Of a stretch of DNA of 7,782 nucleotides, positions 5,732 to 7,782 are shown in pieces. A program made the translations under genes and the position numbers. Every line of letters begins with the position of its first letter. Position 1 is the stretch's first letter. This stretch comes from Ilumatobacteraceae bacterium (GTDB lineage: Bacteria; Actinomycetota; Acidimicrobiia; Acidimicrobiales; Ilumatobacteraceae). The notes beneath the pieces are model-generated. The model searched no databases. It was given only the letters and a program-made list of their open reading frames with translations, and was not told where the DNA came from. Where the stretch lies: NCBI GenBank assembly GCA_016650435.1, contig JAENVT010000390.1, forward strand, positions 1 through 7,782. Reading direction: 5' to 3'.

Positions 5732-6946
5732 ATGCCAAGGTTTGCATATGCCGCCATCGACGCCACCGGTGCGTCCGTCGAAGGCGTAACCAAAGCCGAC
5801 ACCCTCGGCGACGCCCGTGCAGGGTTGCTGGATCAGAATCTATATCCAGTCAAGATCCAAGAAAAGCGCGGTGCCCTCGACTTCGAGTTGACGAAGGAGA
5901 AGGTCAAGAAGAAGGAGCTGATGCACTTCACGCGCCAGCTCGCGGTCTTCGTCAAGGCCGGCATCCCAATCACGGAAGCGATGCAGATCATCGGCGATGA
6001 GACCGAGGATGTTGCCCTGCAACGAACGATCACGGCGATGGTCGATGACCTACGCAACGGCGGCACGCTGTCGGAAGTGGCCGGCAAACATCCGCAGGCC
6101 TTCCCGAGCTACTACATCGGAATCATGCAGTCCGCGGAACTGACCGGCAACCTCGACGAGACGTTGGAGAGCCTTGCGGGCTATCTGGACCGCGAGCTGG
6201 AAACGCGATCGAAGGTCGTCTCGGCGTTGTCGTACCCGGCCGTTGTCATGGGAATGGCCATGATCACGGTTGTGATCCTCGCCGGTTACGTGTTGCCACA
6301 GTTCAAGCCGCTCTTCAAGGAGCTCAACGCGGACCTGCCCCTTTCGACGCGAAGTCTGCTGTTCGTGGCGACGCTGTTCAGCACGTTGTGGTACATCCCA
6401 TTCAGTGTGTTCTGTGCATGGGCAGGGACGTTGTACTGGCTGTTCAAAACTCCCAGTGGGCGACCCGTGAAGGACCGGTTGATCCTGAGGATTCCGATCA
6501 TCAAAGGCATCGTCGAATACGCCATCCTCGAGCGGTTCTGCCGCATTTTGGCTGCAATGGTGAGGGCCGGCGTGCCGCTGCCTGAAGGAATGAAAACCAC
6601 CACGGAGTCAACCAGCAACTCGGTGTTTCGTGAACGACTCGAGATCGCGCAGGCGGAGATGGTCGAAGGCGGCGGGTTCTCGAAGCCGCTGGCCGCGACG
6701 GAGCTGTTTCCGGGCGCGGCGAAGCAGATGTTCAAAGTCGGGGAGGAGACCGGAACACTCGACAAGCAGCTCGAGGTCGCCAGTTTGTACTTCGACCGAG
6801 AACTCGAGAGTCGCATCAAGAAGTTCACGACGATGTTCGAGCCGCTGATGATCATCTTCGTCGGCATGATCGTCGGGTTCGTCGCCGTTGCACTCGTGCA
6901 AGCCATGTACGGCGTGCTCGACGGTGCCAAAGAGAGCACCCCGTAA
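5732..6946 (+). CDS. pilC: Type IV pilus inner-membrane platform protein PilC (GspF family)
   Basis: PilC is the membrane platform that couples the PilB motor to pilin assembly. The 404-residue product has the family's usual length and two-domain design. It has an N-terminal segment of about 60 residues (MPRFAYAAIDATG), then a first T2SSF domain beginning near FTRQLAVFVKAGIPITEAM, and a second near FCRILAAMVRAGVPLPEGM. Each domain carries its signature: ELTGNLDE at 136-143 and EETGTLDKQ at 338-346. Likely membrane segments are about 171-190 (after SYP 167-169), 208-236, and 371-393 near the C-terminus. The gap to pilB is 11 bases. In many pil loci pilT lies between pilB and pilC, but it is absent here. 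The gene ends 10 bases before the opposing pilD stop, with no obvious terminator between. Confidence 0.97.
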   Translation: MPRFAYAAIDATGASVEGVTKADTLGDARAGLLDQNLYPVKIQEKRGALDFELTKEKVKKKELMHFTRQLAVFVKAGIPITEAMQIIGDETEDVALQRTITAMVDDLRNGGTLSEVAGKHPQAFPSYYIGIMQSAELTGNLDETLESLAGYLDRELETRSKVVSALSYPAVVMGMAMITVVILAGYVLPQFKPLFKELNADLPLSTRSLLFVATLFSTLWYIPFSVFCAWAGTLYWLFKTPSGRPVKDRLILRIPIIKGIVEYAILERFCRILAAMVRAGVPLPEGMKTTTESTSNSVFRERLEIAQAEMVEGGGFSKPLAATELFPGAAKQMFKVGEETGTLDKQLEVASLYFDRELESRIKKFTTMFEPLMIIFVGMIVGFVAVALVQAMYGVLDGAKESTP

Positions 6947-6956
6947 CACACGTTCT

Positions 6957-7736
6957 TCAGCGTCGCAGGAACACGTCGATCCAACGCTGACCAACGAACA
7001 CCGCAACGATCGTGCCGAGTGCCAGGAACGGCCCGAACGGCACCGCAGTCTTTCGTCCGGCGCGGCCGGTGGCCAACATAGCCACGCCAACGACCGCGCC
7101 GGCGAGGAACCCGAGGAACAATCCAACGGCAACGAAGCCGGGGTTCAGCCATCCGAGAAATGCGCCGAGCAGCGGCGACAGTCGCACGTCGCCGTCGCCC
7201 ATGCCGCCTCGGCTGAGCACATAGACAAGTCCCATGAACGCCAACGCGATTCCAGCACCGAGCAACATCATCCACATTCGCCGGGGCTCGTGCCGTATCA
7301 ATGCGGCCAGGCACAGCAGCGGAATTCCGACCGCCGCGGTGACGTAGATGATCTGCCGGGGCAGCCGCTTTGTTCGCAAGTCGATCCAACTGAGGCCGAT
7401 CAGACCGGCACCCAACACGCAGAACGCCGGCAGCGCCCAGTCGAGGCCGAACTTCCAGCCAAACAATCCGAACACCAGACCCGTAAGCAGCTCAAGAATC
7501 AGCGGTTCCTTGCCGATATTCATACGACAGCGGCGACACTTGCCTCGCAGTGCGAGCCAACTGAACACCGGAACGAGATCTCGGAAACCGAGGCGCAAGC
7601 CGCAGTTTCCGCATGCCGAGCCAGGCGAAACGATCGATGCCCCACGGGGCACACGATCGACAACCACGGTGAGGAATGAACCGAACAACAAGCCGTACGC
7701 GGCAGCAATAGCAATTGTCATAAGTAGTAGAGCCAC
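6957..7736 (-). CDS. pilD: Prepilin peptidase / N-methyltransferase PilD (type 4 prepilin peptidase)
   Basis: PilD is a polytopic membrane aspartyl protease that cleaves the leader of type IV prepilins and usually N-methylates the new N-terminus. The 259 residues are near the family norm. Numbered from the GTG at 7736: the N-terminal helix leads into GSFLTVVVDRVPRG (19-32), close to the family GSFLNVVIxRxPxG but with Thr for Asn. The cytoplasmic zinc cysteines are C42-x2-C45 and C67-x2-C70. The catalytic aspartates are D119 (SWIDLRTKRLP) and D183 in the GxGD motif (GMGDGDVRL). Several hydrophobic helices follow. The start is uncertain: GAGGA directly abuts the GTG, too close to serve it, while the ATG at 7721 (five codons in) lies about 14 bases from it. 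The frame is also open to the right window edge. It faces pilC and presumably processes pilins encoded outside the window. Confidence 0.95.
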   Translation of the reverse strand: MALLLMTIAIAAAYGLLFGSFLTVVVDRVPRGASIVSPGSACGNCGLRLGFRDLVPVFSWLALRGKCRRCRMNIGKEPLILELLTGLVFGLFGWKFGLDWALPAFCVLGAGLIGLSWIDLRTKRLPRQIIYVTAAVGIPLLCLAALIRHEPRRMWMMLLGAGIALAFMGLVYVLSRGGMGDGDVRLSPLLGAFLGWLNPGFVAVGLFLGFLAGAVVGVAMLATGRAGRKTAVPFGPFLALGTIVAVFVGQRWIDVFLRR

Positions 7737-7782
7737 TCCTCGGGGCGGCGGGCAACACGGGAGGCTAGTCCGATGTTCAATC

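Noticed and set aside
6888..7679. 263-codon plus-strand open frame opposite pilD
   Set aside because: Exact antiparallel register to a clear membrane peptidase; the Gln/Glu/His/Arg-rich product is the expected shadow of a hydrophobic protein.

Overview
The window is GC-rich, gene-dense chromosomal DNA with strong third-position G/C bias and frequent GTG starts. It holds housekeeping loci (tadA, a tRNA-Ser without encoded CCA, a small SRP RNA, a stand-alone 5'-3' exonuclease) beside type IV pilus assembly genes. I infer a high-GC actinomycete-type bacterium, with an Acidimicrobiia-like lineage as my best guess. This rests on gene style and on the short Gram-positive-type gene set; it is not a measured placement.

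Left part (1-1477): a gene of unknown function, open to the left edge, encodes a small N-terminal domain, an Ala/Pro/Glu/Lys/Gln-rich tandem-repeat linker, a proline-rich segment with about four related motifs, and a short C-terminal helix. It converges with tadA (minus strand, tRNA adenosine deaminase). Five bases upstream of tadA, on the same strand, is a tRNA-Ser(GGA) gene.

Middle (1478-2598): a 51-base divergent spacer with a 7-bp dyad separates the tRNA gene from the plus-strand SRP RNA gene (ffs). The ffs terminal helix can extend to 22 bp, and its 3' arm and T-run also encode the last codons of the opposing FEN-like exonuclease gene. A 62-base spacer then divides the exonuclease from a divergent plus-strand gene.

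Right part (2599-7782): a probable operon of three genes runs on the plus strand: a 435-residue coiled-coil protein of unknown function, pilB (assembly ATPase) and pilC (inner-membrane platform). A minus-strand prepilin peptidase gene (pilD) converges on pilC with a 10-base gap. PilD would process prepilins, PilC anchors the assembly machine in the membrane, and PilB powers it from the cytoplasm. No pilT, pilin or pilM-N-O gene is present in the window.

No mobile element, CRISPR array or integrase was seen. No stretch over 300 bases lacks a gene. The least explained items are the coiled-coil gene heading the pil operon, the repeat-bearing first gene, and the compact tRNA-Ser/tadA and ffs/exonuclease overlaps.
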